A stretch of DNA of 60,174 bases from positions 1-60,174 of the forward strand of contig NZ_JACOFV010000021.1 of assembly GCF_014284255.1 (NCBI RefSeq), read 5' to 3'. Shown here one piece after another: positions 36,294-45,651 of the stretch. The notes under the pieces were generated by a model that worked only from the letters and a program-made list of their open reading frames with translations, searched no databases and had not been told where the DNA came from. This DNA is from Cognatundibacterium jejuense (GTDB lineage Bacteria; Pseudomonadota; Gammaproteobacteria; Burkholderiales; Burkholderiaceae_D). The position numbers and the translations under genes were made by a program. Position 1 is the first letter of the stretch; every line of letters starts with the position of its first letter.

Positions 36294-38195
36294 ATGAATA
36301 CGAATTTACCTGCTTACCGGCCTATCCAGGCCCTGCCCGACAACCTGATTTCCCAGATCGCCGCTGGCGAAGTGGTAGAACGTCCGTCTGCCGTGGTCAA
36401 AGAAGTATTAGAAAACGCCTTGGATGCCGGTGCGACCAATATCACGATTCGCCTCGAAGAAGGCGGCGTCAAACGTATCGCCATTTGTGACAACGGGCGC
36501 GGCATACCGCCAGAGCAATTACCATTGGCAGTAGCGCGTCATGCCACCTCCAAAATATCGTCGCTGACTGAATTAGAAAATGTCGCCACCTTAGGTTTTC
36601 GTGGTGAGGCGTTGGCATCGATTGCCTCGGTGTCTTTGCTCACACTGACGACGCGCACCGCCGACGCGCCGCATGCGTGGCAAATCGAAGCCGGTAAAAT
36701 TTCGCCCGCTTCTGGCGCTATTGGCACCACCGTTGACGTACAAGACCTGTACTACAACACCCCGGCGCGACGTAAATTTTTAAAATCAGAACAAACTGAA
36801 TTTGGTCATTGTGCCGAAGTTGTGCGCCGAATTGCATTAGCGCGACCAGACGTCTCATTTTCATTGACCCACAATGGCAAAGCCGTCGACCACTGGAATG
36901 TCAGCGCGATTGATAAGCGTAGCGCGCAGATTCTGGGCGATGCGTTTTCCAGCGCCCGTTTGCCACTTGATGAAAGCGCTGGCCCTTTACGTGTACATGG
37001 CTTTGTCGGTTTGCCAACGGCCTCACGTGGGCGTGCCGATGCCCAGTTTTTTTATGTTAACGGCCGTTTTGTCCGCGATAAATTGTTGACCCACGCCGTG
37101 CGCGCTGCCTATCAGGATGTGCTGCATGGCGACCGCTATCCATCCTATGTATTGGCGCTCGATTTAGATCCGGCATTGGTGGACGTCAATGTACACCCCT
37201 CTAAAATTGAAGTACGTTTTCGCGATAGCCGCGCCGTGCATCAGTTTGTATTTCATGCCGTCAGCCGTGCATTAGCGCAAACCTCGGCCACGGCATTTGG
37301 TACAGTACCTGCGCCAGCCACGGCGGCATCTGCAACTGCCGTCCTGTCAGGTAAAACGCCGTGGATTGCTGGTGAGCAAACCACATTCGCCAGCCAATTT
37401 GCGACACCTTCACCGTATGCGGGAAATAATGGATCCGGCTTTGGTGGCAGTCAGAACTACAATCATTTTGGCAGCAAGAATGAACATGGCGTCGCCCAAA
37501 GCTTGCAAAGCTATGGTGCGTTTTTCAAGAGTGACAACACCAATAACTCCTTTGATGCTCCTTCAGCGGCATTAGCGCCATTAGCGCCAACCAGCACGTT
37601 GCCAGAAGATGATCATCCACTCGGCTTTGCACTGGCACAGCTGCATGGTGTCTATGTGCTGGCACAAAACAGCAAAGGCCTGGTGTTGGTGGACATGCAT
37701 GCGGCACATGAACGCATCTTGTACGAGCAACTCAAAAACGCGCTCGATGAGAACGCCATGCCCGTTCAGCCCATGCTGATTCCGGTCACGTTTTATGCCG
37801 ACGCCGTTGAAGTTGGCACCGTCGAAGAGCATCAGGAGACCCTCAAAACTCTGGGCTTTGATATGAGCGCCATTTCGCCCACCACATTGGCAGTGCGTGC
37901 CGTACCCGCGTTACTCAAAAACGCCGACGCCCAATCACTGGCACGCGATGTCTTGCGCGAAGTGCGTGAATTTGGCGGCTCGCGAGTGTTGATCGATCGC
38001 CGCAATGAATTGCTTGGCACCCTCGCCTGCCATACCGCGGTACGCGCCAATCGCAGCCTCACCGTGCCAGAAATGAACGCCCTGTTGCGCCAGATGGAAC
38101 ACACCGAACGCGCCGACCAATGCAATCACGGTCGCCCAACCTGGGTGCAATTGGGTATGAATGACCTCGATAAAATGTTTTTACGTGGGCAGTAA
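36294..38195 (+). CDS. mutL: DNA mismatch repair protein MutL
   Basis: Couples mismatch recognition to strand incision. 633 residues from the ATG at 36294. The GHKL ATPase shows IAAGEVVERPSAVVKEVLENALDAGA, DNGRGI, ARHATSKI and LGFRGEALASI; a low-complexity Ala/Ser linker (about 345-445) leads to the C-terminal dimerisation domain. That domain carries the endonuclease motif DMHAAHERILYE (D-x-H-A-x2-E-x4-E) and CNHGRPTW, so it should be a nicking MutL, as in bacteria without MutH. It precedes miaA, as in most Proteobacteria, with a perfect hairpin between. Confidence 0.95.
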   Translation: MNTNLPAYRPIQALPDNLISQIAAGEVVERPSAVVKEVLENALDAGATNITIRLEEGGVKRIAICDNGRGIPPEQLPLAVARHATSKISSLTELENVATLGFRGEALASIASVSLLTLTTRTADAPHAWQIEAGKISPASGAIGTTVDVQDLYYNTPARRKFLKSEQTEFGHCAEVVRRIALARPDVSFSLTHNGKAVDHWNVSAIDKRSAQILGDAFSSARLPLDESAGPLRVHGFVGLPTASRGRADAQFFYVNGRFVRDKLLTHAVRAAYQDVLHGDRYPSYVLALDLDPALVDVNVHPSKIEVRFRDSRAVHQFVFHAVSRALAQTSATAFGTVPAPATAASATAVLSGKTPWIAGEQTTFASQFATPSPYAGNNGSGFGGSQNYNHFGSKNEHGVAQSLQSYGAFFKSDNTNNSFDAPSAALAPLAPTSTLPEDDHPLGFALAQLHGVYVLAQNSKGLVLVDMHAAHERILYEQLKNALDENAMPVQPMLIPVTFYADAVEVGTVEEHQETLKTLGFDMSAISPTTLAVRAVPALLKNADAQSLARDVLREVREFGGSRVLIDRRNELLGTLACHTAVRANRSLTVPEMNALLRQMEHTERADQCNHGRPTWVQLGMNDLDKMFLRGQ

Positions 38196-38217
38196 ATCAC
38201 CACGTTAGCACCTTCAC

Positions 38218-38246
38218 GCCGCCCTGCACCGTTAATGCAGGGCGGC
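38218..38246 (+). other. Perfect 11-bp intercistronic hairpin between mutL and miaA
   Basis: GCCGCCCTGCA (38218-38228) pairs perfectly with TGCAGGGCGGC (38236-38246) around a 7-base loop. No T tract follows, so it is unlikely to be a full terminator; it may stabilise or mark processing of the mutL-miaA message. Confidence 0.6.
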
Positions 38247-38270
38247 AGTTTCATACAGAAAGTCAGCATC

Positions 38271-39218
38271 ATGAACCAGGCCAAAGTCATCGCCATCATG
38301 GGCCCTACCGCATCGGGTAAAACCGCTGCTGCCTTAGAAATCGCCAAGCATATTCCATCCGAAATTATCTCGGTGGATTCGGCATTGGTGTATCGCGATA
38401 TGAATATAGGCACCGCCAAACCCAGTGCCGAAGAACTGGCCAGCGCACCACATCATTTGATCGACATCATCGATCCGGCAGAATCGTATTCCGTCGCGCA
38501 ATTTCGTAAAGATACCGAACGCTTAGTCCAGGACATACAATCCCGTGGCAAGTTGCCCATCTTAGTCGGCGGCACCATGATGTATTTCAATGCCTTAAAA
38601 AATGGCCTGGACGACCTACCTGGCGCCGACCCGGCAATCCGCGCCGAACTCGATGCCGAAGCCGAACGCATAGGCGTACCCGGCCTGCATGCCCGCCTGG
38701 CAGAAATCGATCCCGACACCGCGGCACGCTTAAAACCCAACGATAGCCAGCGCATACAACGCGCCTTAGAAATCTATGCCATCGCCGGCGAAACCATGTC
38801 GACCTTGTTCGCCCGCCAAACCAAAGCAGGCCCCGCCTTTGATATGCTCGCCGTATCCTTAGAACCGTCTGATCGCAGCGTCTTACACCAGCGTATCGCG
38901 CTACGCTTTGATCTGATGCTTCAAAACGGCTTTATCGATGAAGTGAAAATGCTCAAGCAACGGCCAGCGCTACACGCCAATTTGCCATCGATACGCTGCG
39001 TCGGTTATCGCCAGGCCTGGGACTATCTCGACCAACTGATCAGCTACGACGACATGCGCGAACGCGGCATCATCGCCACCCGCCAACTGGCCAAACGCCA
39101 GCTCACCTGGCTACGTTCCATGCCAGAACGCATCGTCATCGACTGCCTGAGCCCCAATCCACCAGCGCAGATTCTGCAATTAGCGCAACAGCAACTTGAC
39201 CTGCCAGCAACGAAATAA
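38271..39218 (+). CDS. miaA: tRNA dimethylallyltransferase MiaA
   Basis: Adds a dimethylallyl group to A37 of UNN-reading tRNAs. 315 residues from ATG 38271. The P-loop is [14 protein letters not shown], followed by [19 protein letters not shown] (substrate-tRNA and DMAPP contacts), [29 protein letters not shown] and [13 protein letters not shown]; the C-terminal [14 protein letters not shown] is also conserved. It follows mutL by 75 bases and is itself followed by a tRNA gene with its own promoter. Confidence 0.96.
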   Translation: MNQAKVIAIMGPTASGKTAAALEIAKHIPSEIISVDSALVYRDMNIGTAKPSAEELASAPHHLIDIIDPAESYSVAQFRKDTERLVQDIQSRGKLPILVGGTMMYFNALKNGLDDLPGADPAIRAELDAEAERIGVPGLHARLAEIDPDTAARLKPNDSQRIQRALEIYAIAGETMSTLFARQTKAGPAFDMLAVSLEPSDRSVLHQRIALRFDLMLQNGFIDEVKMLKQRPALHANLPSIRCVGYRQAWDYLDQLISYDDMRERGIIATRQLAKRQLTWLRSMPERIVIDCLSPNPPAQILQLAQQQLDLPATK

Positions 39219-39284
39219 ATCAGAGATAAAGCTTGTCTTTTTAAATATTCGCAGGCGTTTTCAGCAAAAAGATGGACCTCAGTA

Positions 39285-39313
39285 TTGACACCACAAGCGC
39301 ATCCTGCCATAAT
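39285..39313 (+). promoter_or_regulatory. Promoter of tRNA-Met
   Basis: Perfect -35 TTGACA (39285-39290), 17-bp spacer and -10 CATAAT (39308-39313), ending 12 bases before the tRNA 5' end. The same -10 sequence is used by the rRNA promoter at the left edge of the window. Confidence 0.8.
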
Positions 39314-39325
39314 CTCAGGCTTCTT

Positions 39326-39402
39326 GGTGATATAGCTCAGTTGGTTAGAGCACAGCACTCATAATGCTGGGGTCGGTGGTTCAAGTCCACCTATCACCAC
39401 CA
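39326..39402 (+). tRNA. tRNA-Met (CAT), elongator type
   Basis: 77 bases folding as a complete cloverleaf: acceptor GGTGATA/TATCACC with encoded CCA, D arm GCTC/GAGC, anticodon stem CAGCA/TGCTG with loop CTCATAA (anticodon CAT at 39360-39362) and T arm GGTGG-TTCAAGT-CCACC. The acceptor is fully paired and the anticodon stem lacks the three G-C pairs of initiator tRNA, so it is the elongator. A lysidine-modified tRNA-Ile with CAT is an alternative, less likely from the similarity to E. coli metT. Confidence 0.95.
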
Positions 39403-39433
39403 GAATTTCGTTCTGACTAGTTCAGTAACGTAC

Positions 39434-39472
39434 AAAAAACCCGCTTCTAGCTTAGGCTACAGCGGGTTTTTT
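39434..39472 (+). terminator. Terminator after tRNA-Met
   Basis: AAAAAACCCGCT (39434-39445) pairs with AGCGGGTTTTTT (39461-39472); an inner TAGC/GCTA stem lengthens it. It lies about 30 bases after the tRNA. Confidence 0.85.
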
Positions 39473-39947
39473 GTTCTCTACGGTATTTTAACGTTCGTTG
39501 AAATCCGCAACTTTTGACGGTATATTTGACGGTATATTGTCATACCTTCAAAACCGATAGGCGGGGGAATCAGCGCCAACACTTTTTGAATTCTTAGAGA
39601 TATCCAATAGCTCGTTTAGATTTTTATTAATTTCCGTCATCTATTAGTTCCCCAAAATATATTATTAATCATTATCTAAAAAAAACGCATCAAACATGCA
39701 TCTTCGTTATCACCATCAAATGCAATAAGTAGTGATCCATGTCTTTACTTGATAAAGCTATGACTCACATAGATTTTTAATGTACTGTGACTTTTCGCTT
39801 TGTTGCTTTCTGGTTGCAAGATGAAGCTAACATGAAGGCATTTATTAGTATTTTATAATTTCACGATAAAATTGCGTCTATTCAGAACTGAGAAATCTCG
39901 GTTCTATATCTTCGGTTCTATATCCCATCTCATCTCATGGCTCCATC
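39473..39947. other. Intergenic stretch downstream of tRNA-Met with arm-site-like repeats
   Basis: 475 bases with no credible gene. At its left end TTTGACGGTATA is repeated twice in tandem (39513-39537, 12-bp period), with a partial ACGGTATTTT at 39480. The remainder is AT-rich and carries no readable promoter for the following gene beyond AT runs. I did not find a second copy of the tRNA 3' end here. Confidence 0.5.
39513..39537 (+). repeat. Tandem TTTGACGGTATA repeats past tRNA-Met
   Basis: Two head-to-tail copies of TTTGACGGTATA, then TT. Short direct TGACGGTA repeats next to a tRNA gene resemble arm-type binding sites of tRNA-targeting tyrosine integrases. No integrase gene lies in the window, so this would be a relic. 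Confidence 0.45.
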
Positions 39948-42635
39948 GTGAAAATTATTAAAATAAGTGCAATAACTCTGGTCTTGATTTCGATTGCCGC
40001 TGGAGCGGCGTTTTATTATCGGGGCAAGTCAGCCAACGTGCCTGAGGGTTCCGTCGTTGCGTCGTCGAATGATGTGGTACTTGAGAATCAATTGAAAGAG
40101 GTCCTCGCCAATTACCGCAAGATCATTGTTCTGGTGGCGGACGAGGAGAAGATGTCTAAGCCGGAATTGGCGGCGAGTGTCAACGTCGGTCAACAAGTGT
40201 TTCATGAGAATCAGGACAAAATAACTGCCCTGAAAAACGCGCTAGATAAGCTCTTTACGTCCGCTGATGCCAAGCGTTTTGAGACCATCAATCGTTTGCT
40301 GGATTACGTTGAGTCTGACAACAGCTTGTTTGACGCTGATCGCCTTGCGTTTAAAGAAGTGCTGACTTCGCTGCAAAGCTCGGTAACTAAAGATAGCTCG
40401 CTGACGGCGATCAAAATGCATAAGCGCATTTCTGAGGATCTGGATGCGTTAAATGAAATCGAGCGCAATTACGAAAAAGAATTGGGACAGATCTTCGGTC
40501 ATTTTGATCAGCGCGGGATCGTTCTGAAACGTGAGAAATGGGACGCTTATGTTGCGCATCTGAAGGAGCAATATTCGCGTGAGAAAATCCTCAAGGACTA
40601 CGGCACGGTGCTCCCTGCCCCCGTCAAAGATGACCCCACTGACGCCGACAGCAAAAAGGCTGAACGTGAAATCTTCGGCGACAAGCTGCCACCAAAAACG
40701 ATCGCACTGACTTTTGATGATGGCCCGCACAAACAATACACCGAAGAAATCGCTGCGATTCTTAAACAATATGAAGCGCCAGCGGTCTTCTTTAATGTTG
40801 GTCAAAATCTGGGTACGGTCAATGCGGATGGCACCGCGACGCTGGCAGCAACAGCCAAGATCAGTCAGAAGCTACGTGATGCAGGCTTTGTCATTGGCAA
40901 TCATAGTTTCTCTCATGCCCAGTTATCCAAATTAAGCGGCGACTCGCTGAACAAAGAAATTTTTAATACGGATGCCTTGTTGAAGAGCATGGATACGAAT
41001 CGCTCGCCGCTCTTCCGCTTCCCGTATGGTGCACACAATCAGGAAGGTCTGCAAGCCCTGGAAAAAGCGCATCTGCAATCGGTGATGTGGAATATTGATT
41101 CGCTGGACTGGGCTGATCCCATTCCTAGTTCGATTGCGGATCGTGTTTTAAAAGCAGTTGAGAAGCAAGGCCACGGCATCATTCTGTTCCACGATATTCA
41201 TGACCGCGCAGTCAAGGCGCTGCCTGTGATTATGGACAAATTGGTCGCTGATGGCTATAAGTTTGCCGGCTGGGATGGCAGCACATTTACGGTCGCTAAA
41301 AGCGAAAAAGCAGCCCCAGAAAAAGTCTCTGTCAGCGCAGGTTATAGCAACTCTTGGGCGATGGTGATTGGCATTAATGACTACGCGAAATGGCCTAAGC
41401 TGCAATATGCGGTACAAGATGCGCAGGGTGTGCGTCAAATCCTGATTGAGAAACTTGGCTTCCCTGCTGATCATGTGTTCTCGCTCCAAAATGGCGAGGC
41501 GACACGTAACGGAATTTTGGCGGCCTTCCATGATCGGCTGGCAAATTCTAGTATTCAAAAAAATGACCGGATTTTTGTCTTTTTTGCGGGTCATGGGGCA
41601 ACTCGTAAGTTAAGTTCTGGACGCGATCTGGGCTACATCGTTCCGGTGGATTCTGATCCGAATGAATTTGCCGCTGATGCGATTCCGATGACGGAGATTC
41701 AAAATATCTCAGAAAGCCTGACCTCGAAGCACGTGCTCTTTGTGATGGATGCGTGTTACAGCGGGCTGGGATTAACCCGTGGCGGGGCTTCTAACTACCT
41801 GCGTGATAACGCCAAGCGTATCGGTCGCCAGATGTTGACAGCAGGCGGCACCGATCAAATGGTGGCAGACGGCGGGCCCAATGGTCATTCGGTATTTACC
41901 TGGACCTTGATGCAAGGATTGTCTGGTAAAGCCGATTTGAATGGTGACGGCATTATCACGGCAACCGAGCTTGCCGCTTACGTGGCGCCAGCAGTAGCGG
42001 CGGTATCAAAGCAAACGCCTGCTTTTGGTAGCTTGCCAGGATCTGAAGGTGGCGATTTTGTATTTGAATTACCGGTTGAAACGGAATACCTCAATACCTC
42101 TACGGCACAACTGTCCAATGACGCGATTGCGCTCAATAGCAAACTCGATTCAAGCAGACCTGAAGCCATTGCTGACAGCAAAAACACTGGTGCGAAATCA
42201 GCGCCAGTCGTCAAGATTAAAGATTTACAGGGCACGGTACAAACCATCGTTACACCTGTTGCCATCCCCGTCTCTGCCCGGCAAATGGCACAGCATGCGA
42301 ATGATCGTGGGCTGCAGTTTTACAAAGAAAAGCACTACGATGAAGCCGAAGCACAATTTACGGAAGCATTAAAACTGCGCCCTGACTTTGCCCTTGCCGC
42401 CAACAATCTGGGCTTTGTTTATTACAAGCGCGAAAAATACGCCGAGGCGGCACGCTGGTTTGAAAACACCGTCAAAATCGATCCGTCGCGTGCGATTGCG
42501 TATCTGAATTTGGGCGATTCCTACTTCCATGTGGGGGATAACGCCAAAGCGAAAAAAGCATATCAGACCTATCTGGAATTAAACCCCAATTCACCCTCTG
42601 CGACCTATGCGAAACAGCAGATAGAAAAGCTCTGA
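39948..42635 (+). CDS. Polysaccharide deacetylase / caspase-like / EF-hand / TPR fusion protein
   Basis: 895 residues, anchored or exported by an N-terminal hydrophobic segment (about 4-24). Residues 45-245 are helical and unrecognised. A NodB-type polysaccharide deacetylase follows (about 250-450) with TFDDGPH (255-261), HSFSH (319-323), FRFPYG and FHDIHD. Next is a caspase/peptidase C14 domain (about 468-710) with catalytic H549 (FAGHG) and C603 (DACYSG). Inside it, 663-674 is a canonical EF-hand loop (DLNGDGIITATE). The C-terminus (about 785-895) holds three TPRs. The deacetylase and caspase parts look intact. Substrate glycan, protein target and role are unknown; it stands alone between a tRNA region and aqpZ. 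Confidence 0.85.
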   Translation: MKIIKISAITLVLISIAAGAAFYYRGKSANVPEGSVVASSNDVVLENQLKEVLANYRKIIVLVADEEKMSKPELAASVNVGQQVFHENQDKITALKNALDKLFTSADAKRFETINRLLDYVESDNSLFDADRLAFKEVLTSLQSSVTKDSSLTAIKMHKRISEDLDALNEIERNYEKELGQIFGHFDQRGIVLKREKWDAYVAHLKEQYSREKILKDYGTVLPAPVKDDPTDADSKKAEREIFGDKLPPKTIALTFDDGPHKQYTEEIAAILKQYEAPAVFFNVGQNLGTVNADGTATLAATAKISQKLRDAGFVIGNHSFSHAQLSKLSGDSLNKEIFNTDALLKSMDTNRSPLFRFPYGAHNQEGLQALEKAHLQSVMWNIDSLDWADPIPSSIADRVLKAVEKQGHGIILFHDIHDRAVKALPVIMDKLVADGYKFAGWDGSTFTVAKSEKAAPEKVSVSAGYSNSWAMVIGINDYAKWPKLQYAVQDAQGVRQILIEKLGFPADHVFSLQNGEATRNGILAAFHDRLANSSIQKNDRIFVFFAGHGATRKLSSGRDLGYIVPVDSDPNEFAADAIPMTEIQNISESLTSKHVLFVMDACYSGLGLTRGGASNYLRDNAKRIGRQMLTAGGTDQMVADGGPNGHSVFTWTLMQGLSGKADLNGDGIITATELAAYVAPAVAAVSKQTPAFGSLPGSEGGDFVFELPVETEYLNTSTAQLSNDAIALNSKLDSSRPEAIADSKNTGAKSAPVVKIKDLQGTVQTIVTPVAIPVSARQMAQHANDRGLQFYKEKHYDEAEAQFTEALKLRPDFALAANNLGFVYYKREKYAEAARWFENTVKIDPSRAIAYLNLGDSYFHVGDNAKAKKAYQTYLELNPNSPSATYAKQQIEKL

Positions 42636-42662
42636 TAAATAGCTACCCTTCTTTCCAAAAAG

Positions 42663-42690
42663 CCACAGGTGGCGACCCTACCTGTGGTTA
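42663..42690 (+). terminator. Terminator of the deacetylase-caspase gene
   Basis: CCACAGGT (42663-42670) pairs with ACCTGTGG (42680-42687), followed by TTATTATTT. It starts 28 bases after the stop. Confidence 0.7.
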
Positions 42691-42843
42691 TTATTTCATA
42701 AATATTTCTCTCACGATCAAACATTGTTAAATTTCTGATTGAAACTTATTTTACAAAAAAATCTGATATATACTGCCGACCATTGTCTCGATGACAATGA
42801 ATGAAATTTCACATTTTTCAAATTTGAATTTAAGGCAAACAAT

Positions 42844-43530
42844 ATGAAAGCATACGGAGCAGAATTTATTGGGACCTTTTGGTTAGTGCTAGGCGGTTGC
42901 GGCAGCGCTGTTCTGGCGGCTGGCTTTCCTGGTTTGGGCATTGGTTTTGTTGGCGTCTCTTTGGCATTTGGCCTCACGGTATTGACGATGGCATATGCGA
43001 TTGGCCACATATCTGGTTGCCATTTGAATCCGGCGGTATCCGTTGGACTTTGGGTAGGCGGTCGTTTTCCGGCTAAGCAAGTGATCCCTTACATCGTTGC
43101 ACAAGTCATTGGTGGTCTGGCGGCGGGCGGTGTTCTGTATTTAATCGCCAGCGGCAAAGCTGGTTTTGATGTGGCTGGCGGTTTTGCATCAAATGGTTTT
43201 GGTGAACACTCCCCGGGTCAATACACGATGGTTGCGGGCTTTATCTGCGAAGTGGTGATGACCATGATGTTTTTGTTCATCATTCTTGGTGCAACAGATA
43301 AACGTGCGCCAGCAGGTTTTGCACCGCTGGCAATCGGTTTAGGTCTGACCTTGATTCACTTGATCAGCATTCCGGTGACAAACACTTCCGTCAACCCTGC
43401 ACGCAGCACCACAGTCGCGTTGTATGTGGGTGACTGGGCTGTTTCGCAATTATGGATGTTCTGGGTTGCACCTATCATTGGCGCAGTGCTTGGTGGATTG
43501 ATCTACAAATTTATCGGCAGTGACAAGTAA
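42844..43530 (+). CDS. aqpZ: Aquaporin Z
   Basis: Water channel of the inner membrane, 228 residues and six helices plus two half-helices. The two NPA motifs are [13 protein letters not shown] and [13 protein letters not shown]. The selectivity-filter Arg follows the second NPA, and the narrow-pore H in [15 protein letters not shown] supports a water-specific AqpZ rather than a glycerol facilitator. The N-terminal [20 protein letters not shown] is characteristic of AqpZ. Single gene with its own terminator. Confidence 0.95.
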   Translation: MKAYGAEFIGTFWLVLGGCGSAVLAAGFPGLGIGFVGVSLAFGLTVLTMAYAIGHISGCHLNPAVSVGLWVGGRFPAKQVIPYIVAQVIGGLAAGGVLYLIASGKAGFDVAGGFASNGFGEHSPGQYTMVAGFICEVVMTMMFLFIILGATDKRAPAGFAPLAIGLGLTLIHLISIPVTNTSVNPARSTTVALYVGDWAVSQLWMFWVAPIIGAVLGGLIYKFIGSDK

Positions 43531-43571
43531 TATTTAAATCCTGGCGTTTGCTTTAAAACGCGGAACACATT

Positions 43572-43610
43572 AAAAAAGCCCAGCGCTACTTATTGAGCGC
43601 CGGGCTTTTT
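43572..43610 (+). terminator. Terminator between aqpZ and the HAF-repeat gene
   Basis: AAAAAAGCCC-GCGCT pairs with AGCGC-GGGCTTTTT around a short loop, with one mismatch. It lies between convergent genes and has A and T tracts on both sides, so it can act for both. Confidence 0.85.
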
Positions 43611-43630
43611 AACTCTCTTATTGATACGGA

Positions 43631-44743
43631 TCATGCTCCAAAAAATGGTCGATCCTGAAAAAATAATCCTTTCAAACGCTTGCGATAAATCGCCATCAGC
43701 AGCGCCATCAATACAACAAGCAGGTTGAAGCCGAGAATTTTGCTACCGCCAAGATCAACAAATGGAATAGCGTTAGAAGGCATGGTCGCGGCATTGAGGC
43801 CATGATCATAACTGGCACCAATCACTTGACCAGCATTATTAATCGCATTGGTCAGGTAAAGACTTTTACCACTAGGATGCATAGTAATTTTGTTGTCACG
43901 CCAGACAAAGGTGTAACGTATATCGGCAAGATCAACAATACCAACCACATGACCTTCTTTATTGATGCCAGTGGCAAAACTATCGCCATAGCCAATTTTT
44001 TCACCGAGATCGATCATCTGTTTGCCGTCATGAACAAACGCATGCCAGCGACGATCTTTGGTTTCTGCTGTTCCAACCACAACGCCCTGATCGTTGATGC
44101 CTGTGGCGGAGCTATAGCGACCACCCAGTGTTCCAAGATCTTTCATGCCGGTCGTTTTGTCGTATAAAAACGCATGGCGTGATCCATCTTCAGTCGTCGC
44201 TGTGCCAGCTACCTGCCCCTGATTATTGATTCCGCCTGCATAGCTCACTTTACCACCCAGGGTGCCCAGATCTTTTAAAGCCTCTCCCGGTGTGTACAAA
44301 AAGGCGTGCCAATCACCATCGACGGTGTCAGCAAAACCTGTGGCGACACCCTCGTCATTAATAGCAACACCGCAGCTGTTTGGGCCGCCTAATGTGCCAA
44401 TCTCTTGTTGATGATGGTTACGATCACGGATAAATGCGCTGGCAATGTTGCCGATTTTTGAATAGCCAATTACCTCACCACGGTCGTTGATGTGCTTGGC
44501 TTCGCTTTCTGTTTCTCCAGGAAGCTCTAGCTTGATCAACTGACCTTTGTCATAGAAAACAGCATGCGGCGTACCATTTTTTTCTTTGATAACAGCAGCA
44601 ATCTGACCGGACGCATTCATGTCGTAAGCGATTGACTCACCATACTGCTGACGCGAAATACCGACCGAATTGCTGATAGCAAAGGCTTCACTACTCAATA
44701 CAACTAACGACAATAAAGCAAACCGGAATAAACGGTGATGCAT
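43631..44743 (-). CDS. Exported HAF-repeat protein with C-terminal anchor
   Basis: 370 residues. A Sec signal peptide (about 1-22, cleavage near AFA-IS) precedes at least six repeats of about 45 residues, each with the HAF pattern: GINNQGQVAGTA...GSRHAFLYD...MKDLGTLGG. The repeats probably form a beta-propeller-like fold. The C-terminus has a hydrophobic helix (ILGFNLLVVLMALLMAIY) followed by a basic tail (RKRLK), as in surface proteins anchored through a sorting signal, but a PEP motif is not present. Role unknown; such proteins are common in Burkholderiales. Confidence 0.82.
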   Translation of the reverse strand: MHHRLFRFALLSLVVLSSEAFAISNSVGISRQQYGESIAYDMNASGQIAAVIKEKNGTPHAVFYDKGQLIKLELPGETESEAKHINDRGEVIGYSKIGNIASAFIRDRNHHQQEIGTLGGPNSCGVAINDEGVATGFADTVDGDWHAFLYTPGEALKDLGTLGGKVSYAGGINNQGQVAGTATTEDGSRHAFLYDKTTGMKDLGTLGGRYSSATGINDQGVVVGTAETKDRRWHAFVHDGKQMIDLGEKIGYGDSFATGINKEGHVVGIVDLADIRYTFVWRDNKITMHPSGKSLYLTNAINNAGQVIGASYDHGLNAATMPSNAIPFVDLGGSKILGFNLLVVLMALLMAIYRKRLKGLFFQDRPFFGA

Positions 44744-44856
44744 GCGATTCTCCTTTTTTTGAGCGAAGTACTGATCAATATCTTGGACAGCACAAACAGC
44801 GAAAGAAACAGCAAATGCGAGCGAACAACTTTTAAGGCGGAAGCAACAGCGAAACG

Positions 44857-44880
44857 AACTGAGCGCAAATGCGCTCAGTT
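44857..44880. repeat. Perfect 11-bp inverted repeat downstream of the DUF2799 gene
   Basis: AACTGAGCGCA and TGCGCTCAGTT are perfect complements around AA. It lies 18 bases after the stop of the minus-strand lipoprotein gene and may be its terminator, but no clear T tract follows in that direction. Confidence 0.5.
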
Positions 44881-44897
44881 GATGGTGAAGAAAAAAA

Positions 44898-45449
44898 TTA
44901 AGGTTGAACGGTATTCATCAATTGCAAGTTAAAGCGCAAATTTTCTGCGGCTTTGTCCTGGTCGCGCAATTGTCTACGCAAACTGTTACGTTCGTCATCG
45001 GTTTTGGCTTCGGATAATCTTCTCTCAAGATCACGGGAAGTCGAGGCAATATTACTTAATTGTTGGTTGATATTGTAGATCTGGTAGGCACGATCAAACG
45101 CCATCACAAAGCCAGGTTCACCAGCTTGTCCAGCGCAGGCATCACGTTTAAAACCGTTGCCATCCATACCTTCACGCCAACCACGTTGTGGCGTGCAGAA
45201 AGTCGCTATACCCTGATCCCATCCATAGTAATAGGCACTAGGACTAGGCGTTACGCCCACTTTAGCGCAATCTTTGGTGTAATCCGCCAGATTGGATCTG
45301 GACTCGCCCTTAGAACCATCTTCTCGTCCTGTACGCGCCCAATCTGCCACCTTGCATTGTTCAGGGCTCATGCTCTCGCAAGCACTGAGTAATAAGGCAG
45401 CAGAGGCTGAGAGCACGATAATCGCTGAGCGATAGAAATTGTTAGCCAT
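44898..45449 (-). CDS. DUF2799-type lipoprotein
   Basis: 183 residues with a lipoprotein signal peptide and lipobox LLSAC (lipidated Cys about residue 24). The mature part has the DUF2799 pattern: CKVADWARTGREDGSKGE, DYTKDCAKVGVTPSPSAYYYGWDQGIATFC and GFKRDAC...FDRAYQIYNI, with several conserved Cys. A coiled-coil-like stretch rich in Arg, Glu and Lys (SRDLERRLSEAKTDDERNS) ends the protein. Its function is not known; an outer-membrane location is likely. Confidence 0.85.
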   Translation of the reverse strand: MANNFYRSAIIVLSASAALLLSACESMSPEQCKVADWARTGREDGSKGESRSNLADYTKDCAKVGVTPSPSAYYYGWDQGIATFCTPQRGWREGMDGNGFKRDACAGQAGEPGFVMAFDRAYQIYNINQQLSNIASTSRDLERRLSEAKTDDERNSLRRQLRDQDKAAENLRFNLQLMNTVQP

Positions 45450-45651
45450 GATAGTTAATAATAAATAGGTGATGGAACGAGAAAAGCAAAAGATGGCATG
45501 AAATTAACAATATTATAATCACGCTTATATCATTGGGGAAACATTTCTTTTTACCCGTCTATGTGCACCACAAAAATCAGATCACTCAACGAATTTCTGG
45601 CGCCTGGAATACATCAAAACAAAGGATAAATGAAGCCTTTATAGTAGTTTG

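Noticed and set aside
37297..37575. Open frame inside the mutL linker
   Set aside because: It is an alternate frame of the low-complexity mutL linker, with no start signal.
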